64,000 bases of DNA from Pseudomonadota bacterium (GCA_021781575.1 JAJXWP010000008.1:62001-126000); one strand, 5' to 3'; shown: positions 35,884 to 45,781, counted from the stretch's first letter. Program-made: numbers and translations. The notes: a model not told the origin generated them from the letters alone.

Positions 35884-36011
35884 AGACAATTTTGGAGAAG
35901 CTGCGCTTTCTCCCGGATAAGCACGCATGCTATTAATTGGCTGAACCGACAACCGGGATACCGGGTGGAGCGCAGGGGTGCGCACTGCAGAACCGGGACG
36001 AGGGGCAGAGC

Positions 36012-38717
36012 ATGGATGATCTGTTAAGCGAATTTCTTACGGAGACGGCGGAAAGCCTCTCCGTTCTCGACGTCGAGCTGGTCAAGCTCGAGCAAAATCC
36101 CGAACCGCAGATCCTGTCGAATATTTTCCGCCTGGTCCATACCATCAAGGGAACCTGCGGCTTCCTTGGGCTGCCGCGCCTCGAGCATGTCGCCCACGCG
36201 GCGGAGAACGTGCTGGGCAAGTTCCGCGACGGCGAACTCGACGTGACGCCGGCTGCGGTCACACTGATCCTCACCTCCATCGACCGGATCAAGATGATCC
36301 TGTCCCACATCGAGCAGCACGAGGCCGAGCCGGAAGGCGACGACAAGGATCTGATCGCCCAGCTCAACGCCGCGGCCGAAGGCAAGCTGCAGGGAGCGGC
36401 GACGGCCCCGTCCGCAGTCGAAGCGGCGGCCGCCCCGTCACAGCCGGAGCCGTCGCCCCCGCCGGAATCGGCGTCGCAGCCCGCCGCCACCACTGCCGCT
36501 CCCGCTCCGGCACCGGCCCCGGAACCGGACGAGGAAGACGACGACGCGGCGGCTTCCGGTGCTTCCGTTCCCGCCGCTGTGGCGCAGGTGCCGGCCACCA
36601 CCGCCGCCCATCCCGTGGCGCCGCCAGCGGCACCGGCACCGGCACCGGCACCGGTCGCCGAAGCGCCGAAAGAGCCCTCGGTGGCGTCACAGACCATCCG
36701 CGTCAATGTCGAGTTGCTGGAAAACCTGATGACGCTGGTCTCCGAACTGGTGCTGACCCGCAACCAGCTTCTGCAGATGGTGCGCGGCAAGGACGACAGC
36801 GAATTCGCCACGCCCTTGCAGCGTCTGTCGCATATCACCACCGACCTGCAGGAAGGCGTCATGAAGACGCGCATGCAGCCCATCGGCAATGCCTGGGCCA
36901 AGCTGCCGCGCATTGTCCGCGACCTGTCGGTCGAAATGAACAAGAAGATCGACCTGCAGATGATCGGCGCCGAGACCGAGTTGGACCGCCAAGTTCTCGA
37001 GTTGATCAAGGATCCGTTGACGCACATGGTACGCAACTCGGCCGACCATGGGCTCGAGCCCACCGAGGAGCGCCGCCGGATCGGCAAGCCGGAGGTCGGC
37101 AAGGTGGTGCTGAACGCCTTTCACGAAGGCGGCCACATCATTATCGAGATCACCGACGACGGCCGCGGGCTGAACATCGGTCGGATTCGCCAGAAGGTCC
37201 TGGCCAACGGGCTGGCCACCGAAGCCGAACTGGACCAGATGTCGGACCAGCAGGTGGCGCAATACATATTCCGTGCCGGCTTCTCCACCGCCGAAAAGGT
37301 CACCTCGGTATCCGGGCGCGGCGTGGGCATGGACGTGGTGCGGACCAATATCGAAAAGATCGGCGGCACCATCGAGTTGAAGACCCAGCAGGGCAAGGGC
37401 ACCAGCTTCATCATCAAGATCCCGCTGACCTTGGCCATTGTCTCGGCGCTGATCGTTGAATGCGCCGGCGAGCGGTTCGCCATCCCGCAGATCAGTGTGT
37501 TGGAACTGGTGCGCACCACGGCCAATTCCGAACACGGCATCGAGGTGATCAACAACGCCCCGGTGCTGCGGCTTCGCGATCGGCTGCTGCCCCTGGTTTC
37601 GCTGCGCAGCCTGCTACGCCTCGGCGGCGACGAGCAAGGGCGCAGCGAGACCTTCATCGTCGTGACCCAGGTGGGAACATACACCTTCGGCATCATTGTC
37701 GACCGGGTGTTCGATACGGAGGAAATCGTCGTCAAGCCGGTGGCGCCGATCCTGCGCCACATCAACATGTTCTCGGGCAACACCATCCTCGGCGACGGCT
37801 CGGTGATCATGATCCTCGACCCCAACGGCATCGCCGGGAGCACCGGCGAAATTGCCGGCACCAGCCAGGCTGCCGCGGAAGCGACGGCGGCGCGCGATGT
37901 CCATGCCGAGGACCGCCAGTCGCTGCTGGTGTTCCGCGCCGGGACCCCGGATCTCAAGGCGGTGCCGCTGGCGCTGGTGGCGCGCCTCGAAGAGATCGAG
38001 GTTTCCGAGATCGAACGCTCGCACGGCAAGCCGGTGGTCCAGTATCGCGGCAAGCTGATGCCGCTGGTCTCCATCGACGGCGGTTTCGACCTGAAGAGCG
38101 AAGGGCAGCAGCCGGTACTGGTGTTCGCCGACGGCGACCGCAGCATGGGCCTGGTGGTGGACGAGATCGTCGACATCGTCGAAGAGCAATTGAAAGTGGA
38201 GCTGTCGGTCGATGAACCCGGCCTGATCGGAACAGCGGTGGTGTCGGGCAAGGCCACCGACATCATCGACGCCGGCTACTATCTGACCCAAGCCTGGGGT
38301 GACTGGTTCGGTTCACCGGAGAAGGAGTTCCAGGGCAAGGAGGACACCCGACGGATCCTGTTGGTCGACGACAGCCCGTTCTTCCGCAACCTGCTCACGC
38401 CGTTGCTGTCGGTCGCCGGCTACGACGTCACCTCGGTGGACAGCGCCGACAAGGCTTTGTCGCTGCGCGAGGCGGGCGATGACTTCGACGCCATCATCAG
38501 CGACATCGAAATGCCAGGCATGAACGGCTTCGATTTCGCCCAGGCGGTGCGCGCGGAGGGCCGCTGGTCGAGCGTACCGCTGGTGGCGCTGTCCTCACAC
38601 GCTACGGAAAAGGACTTTGAACGCGGTCGCGAGGTCGGCTTTACCGATTACGTCGCCAAGTTCGACCGCGATGCCCTGCTGCAGACACTGGCGCAAACCC
38701 TTAAAGGTGCCGCATGA
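36012..38717 (+). CDS. cheA: Hybrid chemotaxis histidine kinase CheA with C-terminal receiver
   Basis: 901 residues. HPt with phospho-His 43 in LVHTIKGTCGF. Then a Pro/Ala-rich linker (about 120-225), the dimerisation domain (VELLENLMTLVSELVLTRNQ), the ATPase with HMVRNSADHGLE and GRGVGMDVV, and a CheW-like P5 domain. A second CheW-like stretch follows at about 635-760 and a receiver at about 775-895 (LLVDDSPFFRN, acceptor Asp in IISDIEMPGMNG). Fused receivers act as phosphate sinks or for adaptation. ATG 36012 is preferred over an in-frame start at 35937. Its stop overlaps cheW. Confidence 0.94.
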   Translation: MDDLLSEFLTETAESLSVLDVELVKLEQNPEPQILSNIFRLVHTIKGTCGFLGLPRLEHVAHAAENVLGKFRDGELDVTPAAVTLILTSIDRIKMILSHIEQHEAEPEGDDKDLIAQLNAAAEGKLQGAATAPSAVEAAAAPSQPEPSPPPESASQPAATTAAPAPAPAPEPDEEDDDAAASGASVPAAVAQVPATTAAHPVAPPAAPAPAPAPVAEAPKEPSVASQTIRVNVELLENLMTLVSELVLTRNQLLQMVRGKDDSEFATPLQRLSHITTDLQEGVMKTRMQPIGNAWAKLPRIVRDLSVEMNKKIDLQMIGAETELDRQVLELIKDPLTHMVRNSADHGLEPTEERRRIGKPEVGKVVLNAFHEGGHIIIEITDDGRGLNIGRIRQKVLANGLATEAELDQMSDQQVAQYIFRAGFSTAEKVTSVSGRGVGMDVVRTNIEKIGGTIELKTQQGKGTSFIIKIPLTLAIVSALIVECAGERFAIPQISVLELVRTTANSEHGIEVINNAPVLRLRDRLLPLVSLRSLLRLGGDEQGRSETFIVVTQVGTYTFGIIVDRVFDTEEIVVKPVAPILRHINMFSGNTILGDGSVIMILDPNGIAGSTGEIAGTSQAAAEATAARDVHAEDRQSLLVFRAGTPDLKAVPLALVARLEEIEVSEIERSHGKPVVQYRGKLMPLVSIDGGFDLKSEGQQPVLVFADGDRSMGLVVDEIVDIVEEQLKVELSVDEPGLIGTAVVSGKATDIIDAGYYLTQAWGDWFGSPEKEFQGKEDTRRILLVDDSPFFRNLLTPLLSVAGYDVTSVDSADKALSLREAGDDFDAIISDIEMPGMNGFDFAQAVRAEGRWSSVPLVALSSHATEKDFERGREVGFTDYVAKFDRDALLQTLAQTLKGAA

Positions 38718-39214
38718 ACCAGATCGTCCCGTCCACGGGCAAACGAGGGTCCCAGGAGTTGGCCTCGACCGAGGACCACCAGGAATTCGTCACCATGTTC
38801 ATCGAAGGCCAGATGTTCGGCATTCCGGTGCTGATGGTGCAAGACGTCCTGGGGCCGCAGAAGATCACGCGCATCCCGCTGGCCCCGCCGGAGGTGGCGG
38901 GATCGCTCAATCTGCGCGGCCGCATCGTGACCGCCATCGACGTCCGCCTGCGGTTGCGCCTGCCGCGCCGCGCCGATGACAAGGGGGACGGAATGAGCGT
39001 CGTGGTCGACATGAAGGGCGAGCTTTACAGCCTCCGGGTCGATTCAGTGGGAGAGGTCTTGAGTCTTCCGGCCGCCAAGTTCGAGCGCAATCCGCCGACA
39101 CTCGATCCACTATGGCGCGAGTTCAGCAGCGGGATCTATCGTCTGGAAGACAAGCTTCTGGTTATTCTCGATGTTCCCCGCTTGTTGGATTTCTCCAAGT
39201 CCGAAATAAACTGA
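38714..39214 (+). CDS. cheW: Chemotaxis adaptor CheW
   Basis: 166 residues. EFVTMFIEGQMFGIPVLMVQ and PPEVAGSLNLRGRIVTAIDVR are canonical. It couples methyl-accepting receptors to CheA. It has an N-terminal extension of about 18 residues and overlaps cheA by four bases. Confidence 0.95.
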   Translation: MNQIVPSTGKRGSQELASTEDHQEFVTMFIEGQMFGIPVLMVQDVLGPQKITRIPLAPPEVAGSLNLRGRIVTAIDVRLRLRLPRRADDKGDGMSVVVDMKGELYSLRVDSVGEVLSLPAAKFERNPPTLDPLWREFSSGIYRLEDKLLVILDVPRLLDFSKSEIN

Positions 39215-39262
39215 GTCGCGTTGGCCAATCCAGTCGGGATCCTGCTGAAAGCGAAGGGTGGC

Positions 39263-39628
39263 ATGAAGTCGTGTTTGATCGTTGATGATTCGAAAGTCAT
39301 CCGCATGGTGGCCAAGAAGATTCTTCACGAGCTCAGTTTCGAGACGGAGGAAGCTGAAGACGGCAAGGTCGCCCTGGACATATGCGTCAAGCATATGCCT
39401 GATGCGGTTCTGCTCGACTGGAACATGCCCATCATGAACGGTATCGATTTTCTGCGCGAGTTGCGCAAGCTGCCGGGCGGAGATCGGCCGGTGGTCGTCT
39501 TCTGCACCACGGAGAACGACATCGAGCATATTCAGGAAGCGATCACCGCGGGGGCCAACGAATACATCATGAAGCCCTTCGACAGCGAGATCCTGCAGGC
39601 GAAGTTCTCGCAAGTCGGGCTACTCTGA
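39263..39628 (+). CDS. cheY: Chemotaxis response regulator CheY
   Basis: 121 residues, a lone receiver. Acidic pair in LIVDDSKVIR, phosphoacceptor D52 in LLDWNMPIMNG, Thr in VFCTTEND and Lys in YIMKPFD. It carries the signal to the flagellar switch (FliG/FliN are in this window, FliM is not). ATG 39263 (MKSCLIVDD) gives the natural receiver start; longer starts add an unrelated leader. Confidence 0.94.
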   Translation: MKSCLIVDDSKVIRMVAKKILHELSFETEEAEDGKVALDICVKHMPDAVLLDWNMPIMNGIDFLRELRKLPGGDRPVVVFCTTENDIEHIQEAITAGANEYIMKPFDSEILQAKFSQVGLL

Positions 39629-39642
39629 CGCGGTGGCCGATC

Positions 39643-40848
39643 ATGAAATTCGATTCAGGCGGGGCTCGGCCCGGCGGCTTTTGTTCAGCCGCGGACCCAG
39701 TGCGCGTGATGGTGGTCGACGATTCGGCGGTGGTTCGCGGGCTGATTACGCGAATGCTGGAAGAGGATCCCGGGTTTTCGGTGGTCGCGTCGGTCGGCAA
39801 CGGTCAGATGGCGCTGTCGGCGCTGGAGCGCCACGCGGTCGAGGTGGTTGTCCTCGATATCGAAATGCCGGTGATGGACGGCCTGACCGCCTTGCCGCTG
39901 CTGCTGAAGGCCGACCCTGATCTGCAGATCATCATGGCCTCGACGCTTACCCTGAAGAACGCCGATATTTCCTTGCGCGCATTGGAGGCCGGCGCCGCCG
40001 ACTATATTCCTAAGCCGACCACGTCGCGGGAGATTATCGGTCCCACCGAATTCAAGCACGAACTGCTGGAAAAGGTGCGGGCGTTGGCGGCGGCCCGCCG
40101 CCGGACGGCTCGGCGCGGCCGGCTGCCGGGCGCGCCGGTGCCCACATCGTCGCCGCCGGCACAGGCTTCGGTACCGGCCGGGGCCGCCTTGCGCCCGGCG
40201 CCGGCGCCAGCGCGGCCATCCCTGCTCCATCCGACCGGGCCGCTCTCCCTTCGCCAGCCTTCCACCGAGATTCCGGATGTCATCGCCATCGGCTCTTCCA
40301 CCGGCGGTCCGCAAGCCCTGTTCTCGGTCCTGGGGGCGATCAAGGCGGGCAGCCTGCGCCAACCCATCCTGATCACCCAGCATATGCCGCCGACCTTCAC
40401 CACGATCCTCGCCGAGCATATCTCGCGGGTCAGCGGGTGGGAGGCGGCGGAAAGCAAGGATGCAGAGGTGATCCGCTCCAACCGTATCTATATCGCCCCC
40501 GGCGACTTCCACATGGTGGTGGAGACCAGAGGCGTGGACAAGGTACTCCGCCTCAACAAGAACCCGCCGGAAAATTTCTGCCGTCCGTCGGTCGATCCGA
40601 TGTTGCGCAGCGTGGCCGCGGCATGGGGCCGGCGAGTGCTGACGGTGATCCTCACCGGCATGGGCTCGGACGGCCTGAAAGGTGGGCAGGCGGTGATTGC
40701 CGCCGGAGGCACGCTGATCGCCCAGGACGAGGCGACCAGCGTGGTTTGGGGCATGCCCGGGGCCGTCGCCACCGCCGGGATCTGCAGTGCCGTTCTCCCG
40801 CTGACGGAGATCCCTCAGTACATCATCCGTATGGCGGCGGGGCGCTGA
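39643..40848 (+). CDS. cheB: Protein-glutamate methylesterase CheB
   Basis: 401 residues. Receiver with D72 in VVLDIEMPVMDG, a Pro/Ala linker (about 165-205), and the methylesterase domain: Ser in AIGSSTGGPQAL, His in ITQHMPPTFT, Asp in LTGMGSDGLKGG. It demethylates or deamidates receptors and is activated by CheA. cheR starts one base after its stop. Confidence 0.95.
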   Translation: MKFDSGGARPGGFCSAADPVRVMVVDDSAVVRGLITRMLEEDPGFSVVASVGNGQMALSALERHAVEVVVLDIEMPVMDGLTALPLLLKADPDLQIIMASTLTLKNADISLRALEAGAADYIPKPTTSREIIGPTEFKHELLEKVRALAAARRRTARRGRLPGAPVPTSSPPAQASVPAGAALRPAPAPARPSLLHPTGPLSLRQPSTEIPDVIAIGSSTGGPQALFSVLGAIKAGSLRQPILITQHMPPTFTTILAEHISRVSGWEAAESKDAEVIRSNRIYIAPGDFHMVVETRGVDKVLRLNKNPPENFCRPSVDPMLRSVAAAWGRRVLTVILTGMGSDGLKGGQAVIAAGGTLIAQDEATSVVWGMPGAVATAGICSAVLPLTEIPQYIIRMAAGR

Positions 40849-40849
40849 C

Positions 40850-41704
40850 ATGCTGCGGCCGGACGATTTCGACTTCCTCGCCCGCCTGCTCAAGGAGCGC
40901 TCGGGCCTGGTCATCACCACCGACAAATCCTATCTGCTGGAAAGCCGTCTGATGCCGCTGGCCCGCCAGCGCAACCTCAAGGGTATCGAAGATATCATCG
41001 CCAAATTGCGCAGCCGCGACGAAGCGCTGGCGCGGGATGTCACCGAGGCGATGACGACGAACGAGTCGTTCTTTTTCCGCGACGGCAAGCCGTTCGAACA
41101 GTTTCGCCAGACCATCCTGCCGCAGCTGCTGGCGTCACGGAACCCCAGGAAATCCATCCGGATCTGGTCGGCGGCCTGCTCCAGCGGCCAGGAGGCCTAT
41201 TCGCTGGCGATGATCCTCAAAGAGGACGCGGCAAAACTTGCCGGCTGGCATGTGGAGATCGTCGCTACCGACATTTCTGTGGAAATGCTGGAGAAAGCGA
41301 AAGCCGGCCTGTATTCCCAGTTCGAGGTGCAGCGCGGCCTGCCGATTCAGCTGCTGGTCAAGTATTTCAAGAAGAAGGACGAGAGCTGGCAGATCGATTC
41401 ATCGCTGCGCGCCATGGTCCAGTTCCGCGAATGCAACCTTCTGCACGAGCTGCGCGCATTGGGGCAGTTCGACGTCGTATTCTGCCGGAATGTTCTGATC
41501 TATTTCGACCAGCCGACGAAGGCGCGGGTGCTGGAAAGTATCGGCAAACTGTTGCCGGAGGACGGTGTCCTCTTTCTCGGCGGCGCGGAAACGGTTCTTG
41601 GCATTTCGGATCGCTTCAAACCCATGCCCAATCAGCGCGGCATCTACTGCATCAACAATGGTGCCGCCGCAAGTCCGGCCTTTCCGCTCAAGGCGACGAG
41701 TTAA
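40850..41704 (+). CDS. cheR: Chemotaxis protein methyltransferase CheR
   Basis: 284 residues. N-terminal helical domain, then TTNESFFFRDGKPFEQF, the SAM motif IWSAACSSGQEAYSLAM, ATDISVEMLEKAKAG and VVFCRNVLIYFDQ. It methylates receptor glutamates. It is the last gene of the che operon. Confidence 0.96.
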   Translation: MLRPDDFDFLARLLKERSGLVITTDKSYLLESRLMPLARQRNLKGIEDIIAKLRSRDEALARDVTEAMTTNESFFFRDGKPFEQFRQTILPQLLASRNPRKSIRIWSAACSSGQEAYSLAMILKEDAAKLAGWHVEIVATDISVEMLEKAKAGLYSQFEVQRGLPIQLLVKYFKKKDESWQIDSSLRAMVQFRECNLLHELRALGQFDVVFCRNVLIYFDQPTKARVLESIGKLLPEDGVLFLGGAETVLGISDRFKPMPNQRGIYCINNGAAASPAFPLKATS

Positions 41705-41709
41705 GCGGG

Positions 41710-41749
41710 AAAAACAAAGAAAACTGGCGGCGCCGTGGCGACCGCCAGT
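41710..41749 (-). terminator. Rho-independent terminator of flagellin gene
   Basis: On the minus strand ACTGGCGG and CCGCCAGT form an 8-base stem, followed by TTTTCTTTGTTTTT. It lies about 95 bases after the flagellin stop. The hairpin could also end the che operon from the other side, but without a T-run there. Confidence 0.8.
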
Positions 41750-41842
41750 ACAGAATCCGCTCCCCTGCCGGGCGGTGCGCGGTGGCCCGCGCCCTGCGCC
41801 CGGGGGAGGCTAGTAGAGTATGCCCGAATCTACATAGCCTCA

Positions 41843-42694
41843 TTAGGACTGCAGCAGCTTCAGCAGTTCTTGCGGCAGCTGGGCGGCCTGGGTCAATGCC
41901 GCCACCGACGCCTGGGTCTTGACGTCGTTGGCCGACAGGGAGGCTTTCACCGAAGCGACGTCGGCGTCCATGATCACCGAAGCCGCGGCAGAGATGTTCT
42001 GCACGTTGGTGGCGATGTCCTGGCCGCTGAAGTTGAATTGCGACTCGAAGGCACCGGCCAGCGCCCGGTCCTTGGTGATGGTATTGATGGCCGAGCCGAC
42101 CGCCTGGATGGCGTGCAGCGCCGCCGAAGCGGTGGCCACCGTCGAGCCGGTCTTGCCCAGCAGCGTCTTGGCGCTGGCGTGGGCGGTGCCACCGACCGAG
42201 ATGGTTGCCAGCGACACGGTGATGAAGTTGGTGCTCTGGGTGCCGATGAGGAACTTGACGTTGTGCAGGAACGACCCGCTCAGCAGCGACTGGCCAGCAT
42301 AGGTGGTGCTGGTGACGATGCTCTGGATTTCGCCCTTCAGTTGCTGATATTCGGTGTTGATGTCCTGCGACCGCTGGGTGTTGGTTACCTGGCCGGACGC
42401 CGCTTCGGTGGCCAATGCCATCATGCGCTGCAGCACATTGCTGATCTGCGCCAAGGCGCCATCGGTACTCTGCAGGATCGAGGTGCCCTGGGAAATATTC
42501 ACCGCGTCCTGCTGGAAGACGGTGACGTTCGCCTGCAGCTGGGTGCCGATGGCCAAACCGGCCGCATCGTCCATGGCCTGGACGATGCGCGAGCCACTGG
42601 CCAGCTGCGCGATCTTGTTGGTCTCCTGCGACGAATTCAAATTCAGATAGTTCAGGGCGGCATTGGCCGCGTTGTTCGTTGAAATGACGGGCAT
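41843..42694 (-). CDS. Flagellin
   Basis: 283 residues, a compact flagellin with nearly only D0/D1 helices. N-terminal ISTNNAANAALNYLNLNSSQ, LASGSRIVQAMDDAAGLAIG, QRMMALATEAASG. C-terminal domain has ISAAASVIMDADVASVKASL and ends QLPQELLKLLQS. The variable middle (about 135-205) is short and Ser/Thr/Ala rich. ATG 42694 follows GAGGAGG. Transcription probably starts from the sigma-54 site upstream. Confidence 0.93.
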   Translation of the reverse strand: MPVISTNNAANAALNYLNLNSSQETNKIAQLASGSRIVQAMDDAAGLAIGTQLQANVTVFQQDAVNISQGTSILQSTDGALAQISNVLQRMMALATEAASGQVTNTQRSQDINTEYQQLKGEIQSIVTSTTYAGQSLLSGSFLHNVKFLIGTQSTNFITVSLATISVGGTAHASAKTLLGKTGSTVATASAALHAIQAVGSAINTITKDRALAGAFESQFNFSGQDIATNVQNISAAASVIMDADVASVKASLSANDVKTQASVAALTQAAQLPQELLKLLQS

Positions 42695-42762
42695 ACTAAC
42701 CTCCTCTGCCACACCGTCTTGCTCGCGGCAAGGTTGAAATGTGGTTCTCGGGCCATTTTAGC

Positions 42763-42779
42763 TGCAAGGGGTATGCCAA
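42763..42779 (-). promoter_or_regulatory. Sigma-54 promoter of flagellin gene
   Basis: Minus strand TTGGCATACCCCTTGCA matches the consensus TGGCAC-N5-TTGC: GG and GC are ten bases apart. It predicts a 5' leader of about 60 bases before ATG 42694. FlbD, encoded at 53800-55176, is the likely activator. Confidence 0.75.
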
Positions 42780-42949
42780 ATATCCAACGCGTTGATTTGC
42801 AATGGTATTTGGTTGGAGGCGGGAGGCAGAAGAGAGGGGGTGGCGGAAATTTTCGGCCCTTGCGCCCCCGCCCGGTGTGCAAAACTTGCCGGGCTGTCGG
42901 GGGGCGCGGTTGTGCCGAGACGGCCTTTCGGGAGAAAGGTGGGTGCCTT

Positions 42950-43522
42950 TTACGCGAACGCCTTTTCGATGGCGTCGCAGAGCATATGGCCGAGGAAGAT
43001 ATGCATCTCCTGGATACGCGCCGTGGTGGTCGCCGGAACGATCACCAGCGGGTCGGCCACGCCGACCATGGCGCCACCGTCGCGCCCGGACAGCCCGGCC
43101 GCGACGGCACCCAAATCCTTGGCGGCCTTGAGCGCGCGCAGCACATTGGGGCTTTGCCCCGAGGTGCTGATGCCGATCACCACATCCCCCGGCCGGGCCA
43201 AAGCTTCGACCTGGCGCGAAAACACCTCTTCGAAGGAATAGTCGTTGGCCGTGGCGGTCAGCAACGAGGTGTCGGTGGTGAGTGCGATCGCCGGCAGGGC
43301 GCGGCGGTTCACCTTATAACGGACCACCAGTTCGGTGGCCAGATGCTGGGCATCGGCGGCACTGCCGCCGTTGCCCAGAAACAGGATCTTGCCACCCGCC
43401 TGGACGACCTCGCGGCAAATCGTGCACAGCCGGAGAAACGGTTGCTGGACGCCCTCGCGCAAGGACTCGAGGACCTTGGTGTGCTCGGCCAGTTCCGTCT
43501 CGAAGAATGCTGCCAGGTCCAT
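42950..43522 (-). CDS. gmhA: Sedoheptulose-7-phosphate isomerase (SIS domain), GmhA-like
   Basis: 190 residues. FLGNGGSAADAQHLATEL, GISTSGQSPNVLRAL and ATTTARIQEMHIFLGH are GmhA signatures. It makes heptose-7-phosphate for LPS core. Its place between ctrA and flagellin raises the possibility of heptose use in flagellar glycosylation, but this is only context. It is 34 bases after ctrA. Confidence 0.9.
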   Translation of the reverse strand: MDLAAFFETELAEHTKVLESLREGVQQPFLRLCTICREVVQAGGKILFLGNGGSAADAQHLATELVVRYKVNRRALPAIALTTDTSLLTATANDYSFEEVFSRQVEALARPGDVVIGISTSGQSPNVLRALKAAKDLGAVAAGLSGRDGGAMVGVADPLVIVPATTTARIQEMHIFLGHMLCDAIEKAFA

Positions 43523-43556
43523 CTCGCGCTCCAGGCCGGGTGGCCGCTACCGATCT

Positions 43557-44285
43557 CTACAAGGCGTGGGGCGCGTCACCCTCGGCGCCGAGCCGGGCTG
43601 CCGGGCGTTCCTCCGAATCACGCAATACGTAGCCTCGCCCCCAAACCGTCTCGATATAACTGGTCCCACCGATCGCGTTGGCAAGCTTTTTCCGCAGCTT
43701 GCAAATGAACACGTCGATGATTTTCAGTTCCGGTTCGTCGATACCACCGTAAAGGTGGTTGAGGAACTGCTCCTTGGTCAGGGTCTGGCCCTTGCGTAAG
43801 GATAGCAGTTCGAGGATGCCGTATTCCTTGCCGGTCAGATGCAGCGGCTCGCCGCCCACTTCGACTGTTCGCTTGTCGAGGTTGACCGTCAGGCGCCCCG
43901 TGCGGATGATCGACTCCGAGTGTCCCTTCGAGCGCCGCACGATGGCCTGGATGCGGGCTACCAGTTCCGCCCTGTCGAAGGGCTTGGTCAGGTAGTCATC
44001 CGCCCCGAAGCCGAGGCCTTTGACCTTCTTCTCGGACTCGGATAGTCCCGACAGGATGAGGACCGGGGTTTCCACCCGCGAGGCGCGCAATCGCCGCAAG
44101 ACCTCATAGCCGTCCATGTCGGGTAGGATCAGATCCAGCAGAATGATGTCATAATCATAGAGCTTGCCAATCTCCAGCCCATCTTCGCCCATGCTGGTGG
44201 CGTCGACCACCATCCCCTCGGCACGGAGCGCCAGCTCCAGGCTCTTCGAGGTCATCGGGTCGTCTTCGACGATCAATACACGCAT
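43557..44285 (-). CDS. ctrA: Cell cycle/flagellar response regulator CtrA
   Basis: 242 residues, OmpR-type. Receiver with D51 in [20 protein letters not shown] and K in [13 protein letters not shown]. The winged-helix domain has [20 protein letters not shown] then [14 protein letters not shown], nearly invariant in CtrA. In this order it controls flagellar and motility genes. It is phosphorylated via CckA-ChpT; a ChpT-like protein is encoded at 35230. ATG 44285. The divergent partner is fliI. Confidence 0.96.
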   Translation of the reverse strand: MRVLIVEDDPMTSKSLELALRAEGMVVDATSMGEDGLEIGKLYDYDIILLDLILPDMDGYEVLRRLRASRVETPVLILSGLSESEKKVKGLGFGADDYLTKPFDRAELVARIQAIVRRSKGHSESIIRTGRLTVNLDKRTVEVGGEPLHLTGKEYGILELLSLRKGQTLTKEQFLNHLYGGIDEPELKIIDVFICKLRKKLANAIGGTSYIETVWGRGYVLRDSEERPAARLGAEGDAPHAL

Positions 44286-44376
44286 CCCGCGGGTTCCCGG
44301 TGTCTATTGATGACGTGGTAACCATAAGGGGGTAATCTCCCCTGGCGCAAGGAAACAGGGCACCTTGCCGGGGCGC

Positions 44377-44403
44377 GATTCGGTATAGTTTACCAAGCAT
44401 TAA
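44377..44403. promoter_or_regulatory. GANTC site and CtrA box between ctrA and fliI
   Basis: GATTC (44377-44381) is a CcrM methylation site. TTTA-N7-TTAA (44389-44403) matches the CtrA box TTAA-N7-TTAA with one mismatch. Both lie in the 157-base spacer between ctrA (minus) and fliI (plus). The Caulobacter ctrA P1 promoter has the same two elements. Function is inferred. Confidence 0.6.
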
Positions 44404-44442
44404 TGCCAGGGCGCTAGCCTATACGAGGGGCATAAGGGGCGA

Positions 44443-45768
44443 GTGGTGGCCTTTCTCGTCAAATCATTGATCAGCGATCTGGAACGGCTGCCGGCCATCC
44501 GCCTGTTCGGACGGGTCGAGGGCGTGCAGGGACTGCTGGTCGAGGCCAGCGGCTTGAACCGCAGCCTGTCGGTGGGGGATCGCTGCCAGATCGTCGCCCG
44601 CGATCGCCGCATCATTTGCGAGGCGGTCGGTTTCCGGCAAGGCCGGGCACTGCTTATGCCGTTTTCTTCCTTGGATGGCGTCGGCCTGGGTTGTCGGGTC
44701 GAGGTGGTGGACGCCAACCCGGTGCTTTATCCCCATGCGGGCTGGCTCGGGCGGGTGATCAACGCCCTCGGCGAGCCGGTGGACGGCAAGGGGCCGCTGC
44801 CCGTTGGCGAGAGCGCCTATCTGGTCCGCAACAAGCCCCCCTCGGCGCATTCGCGGCAGCGCGTGGCCGGCAAGCTCGATCTCGGTGTACGGGCGATGAA
44901 TGCCTTTCTCACCACTTGCCGTGGTCAGCGCATGGGCATCTTCGCCGGCTCAGGCATCGGCAAATCGTCGCTGCTGTCCATGATGGCCAAGCACACCGCC
45001 GCCGATGTCTCGGTGATCGGTCTGATCGGCGAGCGGGGGCGGGAAGCCAGGGAATTCATCGAGGACGACCTGGGGGAAGAGGGATTGGCCCGTAGCGTTG
45101 TGGTGGTCGCGACGTCGGACGAATCCGCCCTGCTCCGCCGTCAAGCGGCCTATGTGACGATGGCCGTCGCCGAGTATTTCCGCGATTTGCAGCGCGACGT
45201 GCTGTGCCTGATGGACAGCGTCACACGCTTCGCCATGGCTCAGCGGGAGATCAGCCTCTCGGTGGGCGAACCGCCGGCCAGCAAGGGCTACACGCCGACG
45301 GTGTTCGCCGAGTTGCCGCGGCTTCTGGAGCGGGCCGGCCCGGGCGCACCGGACCAGGGTTCGATTACCGGCCTGTTCACCGTTCTGGTTGACGGCGACG
45401 ATCACAACGAACCCATCGCCGACGCGGTGCGCGGCATCCTTGATGGCCATGTCGTCCTTGACCGGACCATCGCCGAGCGCGGCCGGTATCCGGCGATCAA
45501 CGTGCTGCGCAGCGTGTCGCGCACCATGCCGGCCTGCAATTCGCGCGAGGAGAACGACCTGGTCGGTCGGGCCCGGCGGCTGCTGGCGCTGTACGACGAC
45601 ATGGCCGAACTGATCCGCCTGGGGGCCTATCGCCGCGGCAGCGACGCCACCGTCGACGAGTCGATCCACTATTACCCAATGCTCGAGGCTTTCCTGGCGC
45701 AGCGCAAGGACGAGCCGACCGACTTGGCGACCAGTTACGCCATGCTCGGCCAGATCTTCGGGCAGTAA
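44443..45768 (+). CDS. fliI: Flagellar export ATPase FliI
   Basis: 441 residues, F1-beta-like. Walker [29 protein letters not shown], Walker [39 protein letters not shown], and the C-terminal [18 protein letters not shown]. It powers the flagellar type III export gate (FlhA is in the window). Start GTG 44443 behind AAGGGGC. fliJ follows after 13 bases. Confidence 0.96.
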   Translation: MVAFLVKSLISDLERLPAIRLFGRVEGVQGLLVEASGLNRSLSVGDRCQIVARDRRIICEAVGFRQGRALLMPFSSLDGVGLGCRVEVVDANPVLYPHAGWLGRVINALGEPVDGKGPLPVGESAYLVRNKPPSAHSRQRVAGKLDLGVRAMNAFLTTCRGQRMGIFAGSGIGKSSLLSMMAKHTAADVSVIGLIGERGREAREFIEDDLGEEGLARSVVVVATSDESALLRRQAAYVTMAVAEYFRDLQRDVLCLMDSVTRFAMAQREISLSVGEPPASKGYTPTVFAELPRLLERAGPGAPDQGSITGLFTVLVDGDDHNEPIADAVRGILDGHVVLDRTIAERGRYPAINVLRSVSRTMPACNSREENDLVGRARRLLALYDDMAELIRLGAYRRGSDATVDESIHYYPMLEAFLAQRKDEPTDLATSYAMLGQIFGQ

Positions 45769-45781
45769 GGGAACAGCGCCG

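Noticed and set aside
35937-36011. In-frame extension of CheA upstream of 36012
   Set aside because: The extra 25 residues have no CheA similarity and ATG 36012 gives the standard HPt start MDDLLSEFLTE.
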